Below are positions 21,963 to 33,330 of a stretch of 64,000 bases of DNA, piece after piece. Made by a program: the position numbers and the translations under genes. Below the pieces are notes generated by a model, which was not told the origin of the DNA, searched no databases, and worked only from the letters and a program-made list of their open reading frames with translations. This stretch comes from Beverwykella pulmonaria (Eukaryota; Ascomycota; Dothideomycetes; Pleosporales; Melanommataceae). The DNA lies in the NCBI GenBank assembly GCA_001599595.1, contig BCHH01000002.1, positions 782,390-846,389 of the forward strand, read 5' to 3'. The number at the start of each line of letters is the position of its first letter. Within the stretch, counting starts at the first letter, position 1.

Positions 21963-22796
21963 ACTTTCTCCAGACGTAGGCGTATTCTACTGTATACTTT
22001 GGCATATTCGGAGCTGACGCAAACTCAGGAAGGGGTCAAACAGATCAACGGATCCCTACGCCGTAGTTGTATGCACCAGGAGGGTAAAGGCAAAGGTGTG
22101 GCAACAAGATCCGGCGTCAGAGCTAATGAAGTGCATGCATTTCCATATTTTCGCGGTCGGGTGGTGGTGGGTCGGGACAAACAAAGGTTACGCACTGGAG
22201 AGGTGGCATTCTATCTGGTTGGACAGCGGCGCTGAAGGATCTGCATTCTTTCTTTGATCTCTTCGGATGTCGATGGGACTGATTTAAGTTCATCCTCCGG
22301 CTGTATTATAGCTGTCACCTTTTTTTTTTCTTGTCTTTTTTTTCTCTCTCACATTTGATATCATTTAAAAGGAAAGGGTGGCATAAAAGCAGTCAATTGA
22401 ATTGATATATGATATGCGCCGCTGACTGTGATGCCTGGTCAGCGATGCGCTGTCATGTTGTCCATGCGATTTACCATCGGAATGATATGTGCTTTCTCTG
22501 GTGAAAGAATCGCACTCAGATAATGTGCTCAAGATAATTCCACGTCTCGATGGCTCTCATAGAGTAAACACAAATGGCTCTTCTGTGTGGGGGAAGAGGA
22601 TGAAAGGCTCAAGGCTAAAGGCTCAAGGCTACAATTTGTATTGGTCAAGACCTGACGCGTGTTTCTCGCGTTCAACCAGCCACCCACAAATTTCAACTCG
22701 CGTTCCACTTTCCACGATCCACGCACTCTCTTCAGGCAACGAAACCTCCATTTTCAGTGTTTGTTGAAATTAGCCTTGCTACAATCTCATTTACAC
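21963..22796. other. Convergent intergenic region
   Basis: 3' UTRs of the TUDOR and MFS genes. A poly-T tract lies at about 22320-22340. No supported gene. Confidence 0.6.
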
Positions 22797-24266
22797 TCAG
22801 ACCTTTTCCCTGATAACCCAACGCCGCCCCAAACACGCCCACCGACTAAACAAGAAACTGACCAGGCTCAAACCAAGCACGGCACAAAAGAACGTGACCA
22901 TCGGCTGCGGTCCGACAGTTTCGACAAGCTCACCGCTGATGGGAATGCATACCAGCGTCGCCAGACTAGCAATGAAGTACATGGACCCATAGTACCGTCC
23001 AAACTCCTCCGCTCGACAGAGCTGACCGATACATGCTGGCACGAGCGCCATCCAGCTCCCTGTTCCAAATCCAAAGAGCGCTGCGAAACAGTATAGTGCT
23101 GGCAACGACTTGTTACCAAGGGGCAACCAGAGGACTAACATGAATAGCCACGTGAAAACAATCATAACAAGCAACGTGTTGAACCTTCCAATCTTGTCAG
23201 CCACATATCCTGGCAGGATCCGTCCGAGGCAGGAAACGCCGTTCAGAATCGCGATCAAATAGAATCCGGTATCTGCTGGGAAATCGGTGCTGAGCGTTGC
23301 ATACGTGGGTAGTATGCCCAAGGCTCCAAAAAGGACGACTTCGAAGCCGAAGACGCTCATTGTGAAGAGGCTGAAGCGCAGATCGCCGAATACAGAGAGC
23401 GAGATAATTGCTTTCTTCTTGGTAGCGTGAGAAGGCGGAATGCGGGCTTTGATGAGAATGTTGCCGATGATGAAGCAGACGCCAAAGATGAGTCCGATGA
23501 TCCGGAGAGACCACGCGTATCCGTACTTGGGGAGTGTCGCCCTGAGAATCAGCGGGATCGTCAAGCCTCCGCATGAGGAACCCATCATCGCAATTCCCTG
23601 GGTAAGACCTCTTCGCGCTTTGAACCAGTGTGCAACCACAGCCAGCGATGTCGTCGTTAGCGTCGCGCCCGTAACTCCGCCCAAGACACCGCAACAGAGG
23701 ACCATCTGCCAGAAAGTCTTACATTCAGCAAGCAAGAACACCATGATCAAGTATCCCACGCTTCCGAGCAGTGCAATCCACCGCGGTCCATATCGGTCGA
23801 ACAGTGGCCCAACCCAGATCCCCAGTCCCAGCGAAAGGTAGACGAACACAGAAGGAATCCACCCCACATCTCTCGCGCTGTAATGGGCGAGCTGATGCTG
23901 GCCCCAGTAATCCTGGAGCGTGCCAATAGACACCATGAATCCAAAGGACGGGAACAACAATAACCAAGCCGATGCCACAACGAGCCATGCACGGAGTCCA
24001 CCTTCTGGGAAGTCGTCCTCAGGATCAATGGATACTGCCACCACTTCCTCATCCCCGCCAGTGATTTCGTTCGAGGACGAGTGTGGATGTTCGCGCAGTT
24101 CGAATTCTGCCTCGTGGTGAGAAACAGATTTCTCGGACTGGGAGTCCTTCGTCTTCCTCGATATCGTCCGTCGAAGTCCAGTCCAGATCCCTTCCGGTTC
24201 CGCATGCACTCGACTGCTCGACGTCACATCCTGCAATTGTACTGCTGGGTTTGCTGTAGCATCCAT
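22797..24266 (-). CDS. MFS transporter, monocarboxylate (MCT/MCH) type
   Basis: A single exon. The start MDATANPAVQLQ gives 489 aa; an in-frame ATG 26 codons upstream (24344) is the alternative. A hydrophilic N-terminus of about 90 aa precedes DDFPEGGLRAWLVVASAWLLLFPSFGF, the usual opening of fungal monocarboxylate-type MFS proteins. About 12 membrane helices follow. The motif A region is GPLFDRYGPRWIALLG, a second copy is GYVADKIGRFNTLLV, and HWFKARRGLTQGIAMMGSSCGG marks helices 4-5. Yeast relatives are Mch proteins, including the riboflavin transporter Mch5; the substrate here is unknown. It sits at the border of the transposon-rich region. Confidence 0.9.
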   Translation of the reverse strand: MDATANPAVQLQDVTSSSRVHAEPEGIWTGLRRTISRKTKDSQSEKSVSHHEAEFELREHPHSSSNEITGGDEEVVAVSIDPEDDFPEGGLRAWLVVASAWLLLFPSFGFMVSIGTLQDYWGQHQLAHYSARDVGWIPSVFVYLSLGLGIWVGPLFDRYGPRWIALLGSVGYLIMVFLLAECKTFWQMVLCCGVLGGVTGATLTTTSLAVVAHWFKARRGLTQGIAMMGSSCGGLTIPLILRATLPKYGYAWSLRIIGLIFGVCFIIGNILIKARIPPSHATKKKAIISLSVFGDLRFSLFTMSVFGFEVVLFGALGILPTYATLSTDFPADTGFYLIAILNGVSCLGRILPGYVADKIGRFNTLLVMIVFTWLFMLVLWLPLGNKSLPALYCFAALFGFGTGSWMALVPACIGQLCRAEEFGRYYGSMYFIASLATLVCIPISGELVETVGPQPMVTFFCAVLGLSLVSFLFSRWACLGRRWVIREKV

Positions 24267-24344
24267 CTTGACCCTTTCCTTCACTTCAATGTACTTTGCA
24301 ATGGTCGATAAGATTGCGAACCTACTTCTAGAACTAAGGCACAT

Positions 24345-25148
24345 AACAACAGCGGACTACCCAACGCTTTTAATGCGCTGCAATATTAGCTATGACTAGG
24401 CATTATGACGCCGAGTATGTCTTAACCGCGCCCTATCGGCAAAGTGTGGAAAAGAGTGGAGATTGTGCGCGAGCGAGACCGGACGCTTGCAGTGCTGTGC
24501 CCCGCGGTGGATCTGCTAGATTCGGAATGCAAGTCCCGGGGTACATTACGATGCATATTCCAACATCGTGCATCGACTCCGAGACTACGAAGCTCGGATA
24601 TCCGATGGATCTGACTGGTTTTGTCTTTGGCGGATTGGTCAGCCTTTCACTGGTCCTTAAATGGGACTGGTTGACAATCACACTGGTTCACCGACATATT
24701 CCTCCTCTGAGTACACCTAGCTAAGGATTGGAGCACGCTGTCAGGCCCTCCCTCTTACCTCGAGAACCTTGCTCATGGCTTTAGGAATCTACTCAGACAT
24801 CGTTTAGCTTTTCATTCCGAATGCGTTCCGTAGATATACAGAATGCTCAAAGATAAGAGATGGACATAGGTGCACGGTTACATGCGGTCTTCTAACCTTC
24901 TGCCTCTGAACCCTACTGTCAATCTGATCCTCCAGAACATTGTCCTGTTGGCACCGAACAACTGAGTGCAAGTCATTGCCCAGATATCGAACGTAAACCC
25001 AAGGGATAGTTATCAGCAGTTTCCTATATGATCACCGGATCACTAGCAGAGACATCTCTTCAAGAGACTAATTCCTCATAAAACAACGTCATACACAATT
25101 TCAAGCTTCTTAAGTGCGTGTTCTTCTGCCTTGTGTCTGCGATTTCTT
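24345..25148. other. Intergenic, no gene supported
   Basis: This lies between the MFS gene and the degenerate region. No ORF with recognisable features. Confidence 0.5.
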
Positions 25149-25631
25149 CTACCAGCGTGTGAATCCAAACGGACTTCTTCGAACACAACACTCGGCAACT
25201 TGACTTCTACTCCGATATAAGAAGAGTACTTTATCATTAAGCTCTGTACACTCTGCGTCTTTACATAACTGTAAACTGATGCAACGATCGTTGGATGTGG
25301 GCGATGTCGCATTTCGTTTGAGCCAACAATTCGGGATATTGTGAATGGAGACAGAATACTGCATACACGAGTCAAATGTAGTCGCTTTGCAAGTCGCTGC
25401 CCTTTGAAATAAGTTCACGATTCGGTACGCCTCGACGTAATCCTGCACAGAGTATGCTACCAGCACTGTAGTTTTGGAGCCCGCACCTCTTTCTTGGGCC
25501 GTGCATAAGAACTTATTGCCGTCAATACCCTTGGCAATACCTTTGAGTAGGCACTTTGCGTTGATGTCGGCGATATTCGTTGCATTAGCGCCTGAGAACG
25601 AATCGAAGCCTATAAAGAATTCGGAGTTGAT
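25149..25631 (-). pseudogene. Hypothetical protein fragment without a start codon
   Basis: A frame open for about 160 codons has no in-frame ATG. It reads FFIGFDSFSGANATNIADINAK and IDGNKFLCTAQERGAGSKTTVLVAYSVQDYVEAYRIVNLF. The composition looks protein-coding but the family is not recognised. It is opposite in strand to the adjacent NACHT/ankyrin relic and is probably a decayed accessory gene. Confidence 0.35.
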
Positions 25632-25679
25632 TCAGGACATGTAGGCGCTCAATTTAAGGCACAAAAGCTACGACTCAAA

Positions 25680-27083
25680 ATGGACAGATGAAATTGGAAT
25701 ATCTGACGGCAAATGGAAAGAAATGCGTGACCTTCGGCTCAAAGATGAGCTGGAGGCAGCCGTCAAGAGAATCCTTAGTAATGCTTGTGAAGTCTTCCGC
25801 AAGACCTAGCGAGCCGGCTCGCAGAAAAGTGCGAAGGGATGTTCCAGTGGATAAAGATGCAACAAGATCAGTTACGCAACGGTAAAAGCCCAAAACGATT
25901 ACAGGCTATTGTCAACAACATGTCTTGTGGGTTTCCACAGACTTACGAACAGAACTGGAAATATATCTGATGCTGCCCTGACGATGAACAAAATCGGGCA
26001 GTAGCGATATTTCGGTGGTTGATGTTTGTTGTGGGGCTACTAACCGTATCTATGAATATATTGACGAGAAGATCATCGATATCTGCGGCTCACTAGCAGA
26101 AGTCAGGGTGGGAAAATCCAGTGATCGACCTGATTCTACAACTATCCACCTGATCCATTCTTCAGTCAGAGAATTTCTCCTATCCCTCGTACCACCAAAC
26201 ACGGAGCTTCACGTTAATAATCCTGCGACTTCTGATCAAATAGCTGATTATGCCGCGCAGCACAACTCACTTGCCAAAAATTGTCTCGTTTGTTTGAACT
26301 ATGACGACATCTGGGAGCAGTCGGACGTAGAACAAGGTCACCGGAGACGACGCCCATTCCTCCATAATGCTGTAGAATTTTGGCATTCGCACCTATATCC
26401 AGCATGGTAGGATGATCTCAGGATAGTAGGTCTGGTTAAACAATTCTTTCATCCTGGAATGAAAAATTTGATTTATGGAGATGATCCTTTGAATCCACGC
26501 AGGATTTTGCTGATGAAAGCCTTGTTAATGAAAATGGAATCGCGACACCGCTGTACTATGCTACTTTGCTTAGCCTTATCCCAGCCATGGAATATATTTG
26601 GGGAGAAGAGAAAGGTTAATTGAACATGGTAGTGAGTCGGTATGCTGTCTCTCTCCAAGCGGCTTGCGCTAAAGTTCATTTCCTAGTAATCAATATATTA
26701 ATTAGCTGCGGTGCAGATCCAAATATTGAAGGAGGTGGGTTTGGGTTTCACTCAATGCAGCTATATCAGGAGGCCGGAGCGATATGGTGGAATTTCTAGT
26801 CCACATTGGCGCCACTCTCGAACTCCAAGACTCTATGGGACGTACTCCACTCTACACAGCCTCCCTAAATGGACATCGTGAAATTTTTCACTTCCTGTTG
26901 AGGGCCGGAGCAGATCTGAAAACAAAAAATAAATATGGATGGACGCCGTTATCCGTAGCATCCTATGGCAGTCATTTCGAGGGTAGCAAAAGCTTAATGG
27001 TGGTGCTGTACGGAAGGAACTCTGTTTCGCTAGAAAAGAAGGCTCTGTATGAATCGGCAGGGAGGCGACGATGCGTGACGTAA
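25680..27083 (+). pseudogene. Decayed NACHT/ankyrin-repeat (NLR-like) gene
   Basis: Pieces of a typical fungal NACHT-ankyrin protein occur in order, but in shifting frames with stops. First comes a NACHT C-terminal part (DLRLKDELEAAVKRILS; then GMFQWIKMQQDQLR after a TAG). Next is EQNRAVAIFRWLMFV, the winged-helix-like link. Then STTIHLIHSSVREFLLSLVPP and DQIADYAAQHNSLAKNCLVCLNYD follow (26015-26410), and finally ankyrin repeats (MGRTPLYTASLNGHREIFHFLLRAGADLKTKNKYGWTPLSVASY, 26784-27083). The upstream P-loop portion was not found. Fungal NLR-like proteins act in allorecognition and cell death, but this copy cannot be functional as written. Confidence 0.75.
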
Positions 27084-27993
27084 TTTTTAGATAGAAGGGG
27101 CCATAGATGTTAAGGAATAGCTACAGTATATAACCTATAAAGACTTGTCGCGAATTTGAATAAATACATAGATTTTGAGTTGCTTAAAGCTGAAGTACCG
27201 CTCATATGACCCGCAGTGACGGACGTTAATCTAGTTGTTGGAACTTCCAGGTTGAAAGCTTCCACCAAGAGTCAAAATACCCCCTCAATCTAAAGCACTA
27301 GTGTTAGAAAGGACCTGCAACACGTGTGCGGTTACTGAGCAGGTTTCGCGGGGAAAAGGTCTGGGAAACCTGCTAAGTTACTAGATTTATGAATATACTG
27401 TAGTCTCTGTATAATCGCTCTGTTGTTTGCAGCGTCGTTGACATAGCCAAACCTTCTATAAACAGCATAACTTCTTTTTAAGGGTGTCACTGACAGCGAT
27501 GCATTATCGTTATCTGCGCACTCCTTCTTCTCTTGTTGTTTTATCCGTTCATAGCAGCTAATGTCTCCGCTTATGATAGACTTTCCCCTTAAACGATGTT
27601 GGGTTGGCTTAGGTGCCTCCATATCTGGAGGGTTTTGCCTCCGAAAATGGCGGCCCCCCAGAATCTCTTGGCATCCGCCCAACCAACTTTCACGTGGCGA
27701 AAACGTCTCCACCTGACCTTTCTACTTAGCTTTACTATAGCTGAATGAAGACTTGACCAGAAAGTTCTGATCACTCAGTAGCCCCTGAATTCCTTTGAGA
27801 CATGAACGAGATTACTCTAACTTAGATATCTTAGCAGTTCGGTGAGATCATGAGTTTCTTCCTATTTGTCTAGAGCTACCAGCGTGCAGAGCTGCGCGTT
27901 GAAATATGATCCAGACACGAACTTCACATCACGGCCAACTCTAAGGCTGAGTAGTTGACATACAAAGTTCTAGCCAATCCTGCCTTCTCGACC
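27084..27993. other. Intergenic, no confident gene
   Basis: A 126-aa minus-strand frame (27332-27712) exists with no recognisable domain or splice context. The rest shows nothing. Confidence 0.45.
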
Positions 27994-29391
27994 TCACGGT
28001 CTGCTATTCAGTCTCGTCATCGGCAACCTTGTCAACCTTAGAGTATCCCTCGCCTCTTCAAGCGAGTTCGGTACAGTGCGAACAGGCACAGCTATACCCT
28101 TCCAATGCGGTTTCCTCTTTAGCCAGATCATCTTGCTGTGGTCTCCAAAGCTCCACCAACCTCTACCTCCCATCATATAAAGTTCCGATCTAGCTTCCCA
28201 TGACCCCTCCATTTCAGCACGGCGCTGGATGTGAGCCCGTGATTCCTCGTTATTGGGATATGGTGGCTCCCAACCACTGTAGAATATGCCCTGCTCCTCA
28301 AGTCGAGCACGATCCCACATAACATATCCCCACTCTCGTAGAGCCTTCCGATTATCTTGGTTAACAAAATTTGCCCAGGTCTCATCTTGATGTGCCCACC
28401 GCCAGATATCGGCAGGACCGGTATCTGAATCATCGAAGAATGGTGGCCTGACGTGAGTCTGCTCGTCGATTGAACTAAAGTCAGACAGGTAAACGCTATC
28501 ATCTACTCTGTTGGCATGGTCCAATGCTTCATAGAGGAAATGACCTCTGATTCTGGGGTATTCGCCTGAGTATAGAAGCTCATGCCGAGCCGTATATGTT
28601 TTGGCCATTAAAATCTGTTGAAGCTTTTCTAAACCATGCGAAAGAAGATATTGGATAAAGACAGAGTCTCTCTGACTGGCGTACTCAACTCTGAAGTTAC
28701 CCCAGGCTATATCATGCTCTGCAATATCATTGAATGCTTGACTTTCTTAGCAACTTGTACATAGTACAGTAAATATAGTCATACCTGGACAGACTGCTTG
28801 GACAAGGTAATCATGAATGCAGGCTAGTTGCTCATTTTCCCACGGAGAGAATCTCATAAAGAAAGTATCCCAAAGTTGTCCAGGACCAGATTCCTCAAAG
28901 CCGCGGAACAGGTTACAGAAGATTTCGAACCGATATAGAGCCCGTTCGATGCGAAACTTTTCAGTGCGCGTTGCAGACCTGGTAGTGCACACAGTCGATT
29001 TCGTTGCAGCGGCGGTTATAAACTGTGATGCAAGCTCGCTCACACAAACATGGAACTTTGCAATCGGGAGGGCATCGCCGAGCGCCCATGTTTTAGGCAG
29101 GGGTTGTCTCTTCTCAAGACGTGTTGCGATAAAGTCCTGAATACAGCCCTCAGTACAAGACTTCAAGCGTAGGGTCTCCTGTGCTATGTCGGCTTCGGGG
29201 AGCACGCCCTCCATCTGGTTCAGCAGCACGCGCGTGGTGATGAGTGTTTCGGCGCCGTGAACAGCGGTGAAAAGTGTACGACAAGACAGAGCCACCGATC
29301 GCAAAGACAACACATCTGGTAGGTTGGATAGTATCATCTGTATTAACTCGACAGAAAGGTTTTTAAGTGGAGATGAGTGTTGCTTGTCCAT
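27994..29391 (-). CDS. F-box domain protein
   Basis: Two exons, about 29391-28785 and 28745-27994, give 452 aa in frame. The F-box is at residues 9-50 (PLKNLSVELIQMILSNLPDVLSLRSVALSCRTLFTAVHG). It is followed by a helical region (ERALYRFEIFCNLFRGFE..LWDTFFMRFSPWENEQLACIHDYLV) common in lineage-specific fungal F-box-like proteins. The intron would be only 39 nt (GTATGA..GCTAAG), unusually short, so the exact junction is uncertain. The second exon frame is certain (GNFRVEYASQRDSVFIQYLLSHGLEKLQQIL). F-box proteins recruit substrates to SCF ubiquitin ligases; the substrate is unknown. Confidence 0.75.
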
Positions 29392-29522
29392 GGTGGTAAT
29401 TGTGGCTTTGAGAGCACAGATCGGAGCCAGAGGGGTTTGGCGTCTGTTTGGCGTCGGCGCGCAGCTTGTATGTGCGTCTGTGACTGAGTGATGATGATAA
29501 GACTAGGCTCGTGTAGAGCTTG

Positions 29523-30002
29523 TGTTGTGAGGATCTTGCGACTTAGTCACTGGTGAGAGTTTATCTCATAAATCAGACGCTCCGCATACTAGCGCGCGCG
29601 CGCCAAGAACTTTTGCAAACTTCTGAGCCAATCAATTCACTAGCGTTCGCTAGCGGCAGATCCAGATTTCTGGACCAATCAGAACTTGATTATATAATGG
29701 TTGGCGGAGTGCATGCGGAGCGTCTGAGAACATTTGGTTCGGGCTTTGGTGATACTCGGACGAAAACTGTGACGATATTATACATCGCCAGCCCCGAAAG
29801 GCCCTCGGGCAGGCTACGGGCCAGCCACGCGCCAGTGACGGGTCTTCGACAGGATCACGTGACTTGGATGGGATCACGTGACCACGCAAGAGTATATACC
29901 GGTAGTCTTCTCGACGTTCCTGAGTCATCCTCAAGGATTCGTCTCAATACAATCGTACACCTACATTCAAGCTTCCTACTTACGAAAACCCTCACAAAAA
30001 CA
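29523..30002. repeat. Candidate solo LTR
   Basis: The stretch begins TGTTGTGAGG and ends CCTCACAAAAACA, an imperfect inverted repeat with TG..CA ends. It contains a TATA-like agtatata box (29889) and two atcacgtgac motifs (29853 and 29873) typical of retrotransposon U3 regions. No target-site duplication was found at the exact ends, so the boundaries are tentative. Confidence 0.3.
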
Positions 30003-31440
30003 TGCGAATGACCGCACTTTGATCATCAATATATCACCACTCCTATTCTGTGTTATTAAGATTGCAGATGCATCTATTTATCACTCCGGCCTGCAGGAAG
30101 TAGGTAGTTTGGTTGTGGAACGCTTGTATTGGGGGCCAGAGCTCGTCTCGCCTCACGTAATTGACCGATAGGCTCGTACTCAGGCTCGTGATAGGCCCCG
30201 TGAGCGTTGTGCTTGCCTTGAAGCTTGCCGTGAGCTTAGCAAGACAGGCCTATCAGAGTAGAGATAGTAGAGCTTCTCTATCGATCAGTGAGGTGTTGAT
30301 CCCCCTGAACGGAGACCAAGACGAAGCTGGGAGATGCTATCTAAAAAACAAAAAAAAAAAAAACAATGCTAAAGGGGACGGCGGGTGGGTGATTCAAATC
30401 GTCGATCAAGCGTCGCGTGAGAGGCTTGATGAGATGAGCTCACATGAGGTGGATGTGATGAGGCTGAGATATTTTGTCGCGAGAATTCTTGTAGATGAGG
30501 TGCTTGGCAGCCTAACTGTAAATAGAACAATACATATAATAGAGCAAGTAAATCTATTTCTAATAGTTCGCGTAAATACTAAGTATCCCTCACAGTAGGT
30601 CTAGGGGGAGGATAGCTGCCTTGCGCTTAAGCGCTGCGCGCAGTGTCCTCCTGTATCCCTTAGTAATGCGGCAGAGGCATGCATTCTAAGTGTCTTGTAG
30701 TGGGTGTAGGTGTCAGATGTAAGGGGTATTAGGACGGGTATTAGTCGTGGTATCGGACAGAATGCGCTCATATGGGCCTGAAAGGGACCAACCAAACAGG
30801 GCAAGGCGCATGTGGTCAAGCGAGGCCAAAAACCCAGCGACCCGAGAAAATAAGAACAAGACAGACAACAATCACAATCATTCATCAAAACTCATCACTC
30901 TTTGATCCCACAACGTGAAAACATCATTCTTGAAGCCGAAATAGTGCTTCAATCTGACACTAATACCCATTGCGCACATCGCCCCACTCTGACTCACAGT
31001 ACACCGACGGTGACGACCGTCGGCACCGTACTGTGGCTCACAGTACGACGAGCTCGGCAACTAGCCGACCCGACCTAACCTGAAATACCGAACCGAGTCC
31101 CAACCGGGCTCGGCCCGCGCACGAACCAGACCCCTAATACACGAACCAGACTGAGTATTTATTGAACGCGAAGGACCTCTGGTTGAGCTCCTCATGCAAC
31201 GTCTTGTAGGATATTTCATCGCACTTGAGATAGTATCTGTAGCTTCTGATATTTAATCGAACCTTTATCTTCGCCTACCGATAGCCTCTCGTGACACAAA
31301 TAGAAGGCAGACTAACGTTACAAAGGGCGCGGCTCGTTGCAAAAGCAATCACGTGCGAGAACATCAAAATTGAAGCACATCGTAAAACAGCCAAAATAAA
31401 TCGGATTTTGGCCCAAATCGGCTCAAATTTGGCGCTACGA
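30003..31440. other. Repeat-like intergenic DNA with short degenerate frames
   Basis: No functional gene seen. There is a long A-run at 30342-30363 and a 145-aa plus-strand frame (30161-30598) with no recognisable domain. A nested palindrome is listed separately. Confidence 0.45.
30995..31035. repeat. Nested perfect inverted repeat
   Basis: Outer arms CACAGTAC (30995-31002) and GTACTGTG (31028-31035) enclose inner arms CCGACGGT (31004-31011) and ACCGTCGG (31016-31023) with a 4-nt loop. A third CACAGTAC copy follows at 31040-31047. Confidence 0.8.
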
Positions 31441-33330
31441 CTATGCTGTAAAGTTGTTATTGCCCTCATGTTTGATGCAGAGCTTTGCTATCTTTACAAA
31501 GTACAATAGGTGGAGTTTTCGTCTCATATACTCAGCCATCTCAGGATCCTCTTGCCAGATGCGAACAACCTCATCTTGAGCGCTCTTTTTGCTCTCCTTT
31601 GAGGCTGACTCAATTTCAAAGCTATCTAAGAAGCCCTCTAGCCTGCCAAAGCAGCGCTCAATTGGGTGGAGATCTGGTGAAAATAGAGGGTGTGGAGCAA
31701 AGATTATATTATCCTTTGCAATCTTATGGCGTAGATAACAACAAGCTGAGTGATGTAATTGAACGTTATCTTTAATTAAGTAGATCTCTGCGCTAGGATT
31801 GTTGGTTTGTACAGCCTTGTAGTACTTAAAAACGTGTGGCTTGAGTATATTTTCTGTGTACTAAATAGCGTTTATGCCCTTGTTTTTAGCGTACGTAAAT
31901 AGCTTGTGTTTGAAGACCTGCGCATGCTTCATTTTATGCCTAAAACCTTTGGGTACGCCTCTCCCTTAGTGTCTTAACTTAGCGTTGTTGTTTGCGATGT
32001 TTGTGTTAATTTCTTAAAGCTTCTTGTACTCCTCTGTGCCAGGCTCCTAAGCTTAACGCTGTTGCTCTTGAACGTGGAGTAAATCCTCCTTATTTGTAAC
32101 GGCGCAGGATATCAGGACGATCGGATTCGGGTGCGAATCACTACCGAGGCATATGGGAGTGCACGAGTGAGAACGAATACCCAAGATTGAATTGACACCT
32201 ATAGGCCGGGTACGAAAGGATAATCAAAAGCTACCTGATCTAACTAACGAAACGACTGGTTTATATACACGACGAGAGATGAGAAATAACGAAGCCGAGG
32301 TAATACAGATTCGGATAAGGACCCGTATCGGAGTTGCATCAGGCGCTGGTCCGGAGCCGAGGTAATACAGGTTCGGATATGGATCGAGCCTGTATCGGAG
32401 TTGAGTGGGGAGCAGGTCGGGAACCGAAGTCCTATCGGTTCGGGTAGGAATAGGATCTGTATCGGGATCGGGCAGGGAGCGGTTCGGTCACGTGATGGAA
32501 CGATTGTTCGAATCGTTACAGAGTAAATCCTCCTTATTTGCAGCAACTACCTTTTTTTGAAGCTCCTGCTTCTCCTTCTCTGTATCCTTTACCTACACAA
32601 GACAGGGCTGTTTGTAGTCCACAGAGGTATTAGTTAAAGTAGCGGCACAAATTATAAGCTTAAATAAAGGTAGGTCTTTATAAATAGCAAACTTATTGGC
32701 GTTAGCTCCTCAAGGAGCAGAGCACTTGGCCTTCCCACCCTAGTTGTTGCGTCCTCTAAAGTGCTTGCTAGTCTTATTGTACAAGACAAAAACAATGCGC
32801 GGAAGGAGGATACACTAAGCTATAAGCTAGTACAAGTAATCTATGCGTAAATTAAGGTGCTTGGGTTTAAGGGCAGGTTTATAAGTACGTACTTAGCGTA
32901 CAATTTTGTAGTTGTGATTAGGATCTCTGTGCTTGTAAGCAATATTCTTAATCTACTGTTGTCCTAGGGTGACGCCCTTAGCCTTAAGCAGGTTGCTTAC
33001 AGCATCAACTTGTAGGTAGTTTCCATAGTCTATTATCTCCTTGCGAATCTGACGCGATAGATCGCTCCCATCTTTAACCTTTGGCTTCTTCCCTGGGCGG
33101 TTTGTAGTCGTGGTTGTACGCAGTAGAGATAGTAAATCCTCGTCGTCAGCTTGTCGTTTTGCGTCATTGTAAATACAGCACGCGCGTGAAGCTTCAACGC
33201 CAGTTCTAGCCTCAATATCCGCATAGGAAAATTCGGCGATTTTTCTAAGAGTAATTACGGCACTACGAAGCTTATTAGAATAATCTTTGGCGCCTTTAGG
33301 GCGTGGGTGGGTGGGTGGTGTGGGCATGAT
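31441..33330 (-). pseudogene. RIP-degraded Tc1/mariner-type DDE transposase
   Basis: The intact N-terminal part runs from MPTPPTHPRPKGAKDYSN (33330) through a helix-turn-helix-like region (VITLRKIAEFSYADIEARTGVEASRACCIYND) until a TAG at 32953. Beyond it, transposase sequence continues with many TAA/TAG codons (IKNIAYKHRDPNHNYKIVR). The catalytic end is clear: AEIYLIKDNVQLHHSACCYLRHK (second Asp), then FSPDLHPIERCFGRLEGFLDSFE (the DDE glutamate), ending at 31441. Stops stand where Gln is expected, consistent with RIP. A 426-bp insertion interrupts it at 32095-32520. Terminal inverted repeats were not located. Confidence 0.8.
32077..32538 (-). mobile_element. 426-bp LTR-like insertion flanked by an 18-bp direct repeat
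   Basis: The inserted piece 32095-32520 starts TGTAACGGCG and ends AATCGTTACA, so the ends are TGTAACG/CGTTACA inverted repeats with TG..CA termini. It is flanked by identical 18-bp copies of gagtaaatcctccttatt (32077-32094 and 32521-32538). Read on the minus strand it has a cacgtgac motif near its start and a TATATAAACC box in the middle, as in an LTR. Internal imperfect repeats built on ccgaggtaatacag.ttcggata and tgtatcgg lie at about 32295-32460. The flanking duplication is much longer than the 4-6 bp of LTR elements. Confidence 0.7.

Noticed and set aside
32500..32520. gttcgaatcg as a tRNA B-box
   Set aside because: It is part of the terminal inverted repeat of the nested insertion, with no tRNA structure around it.
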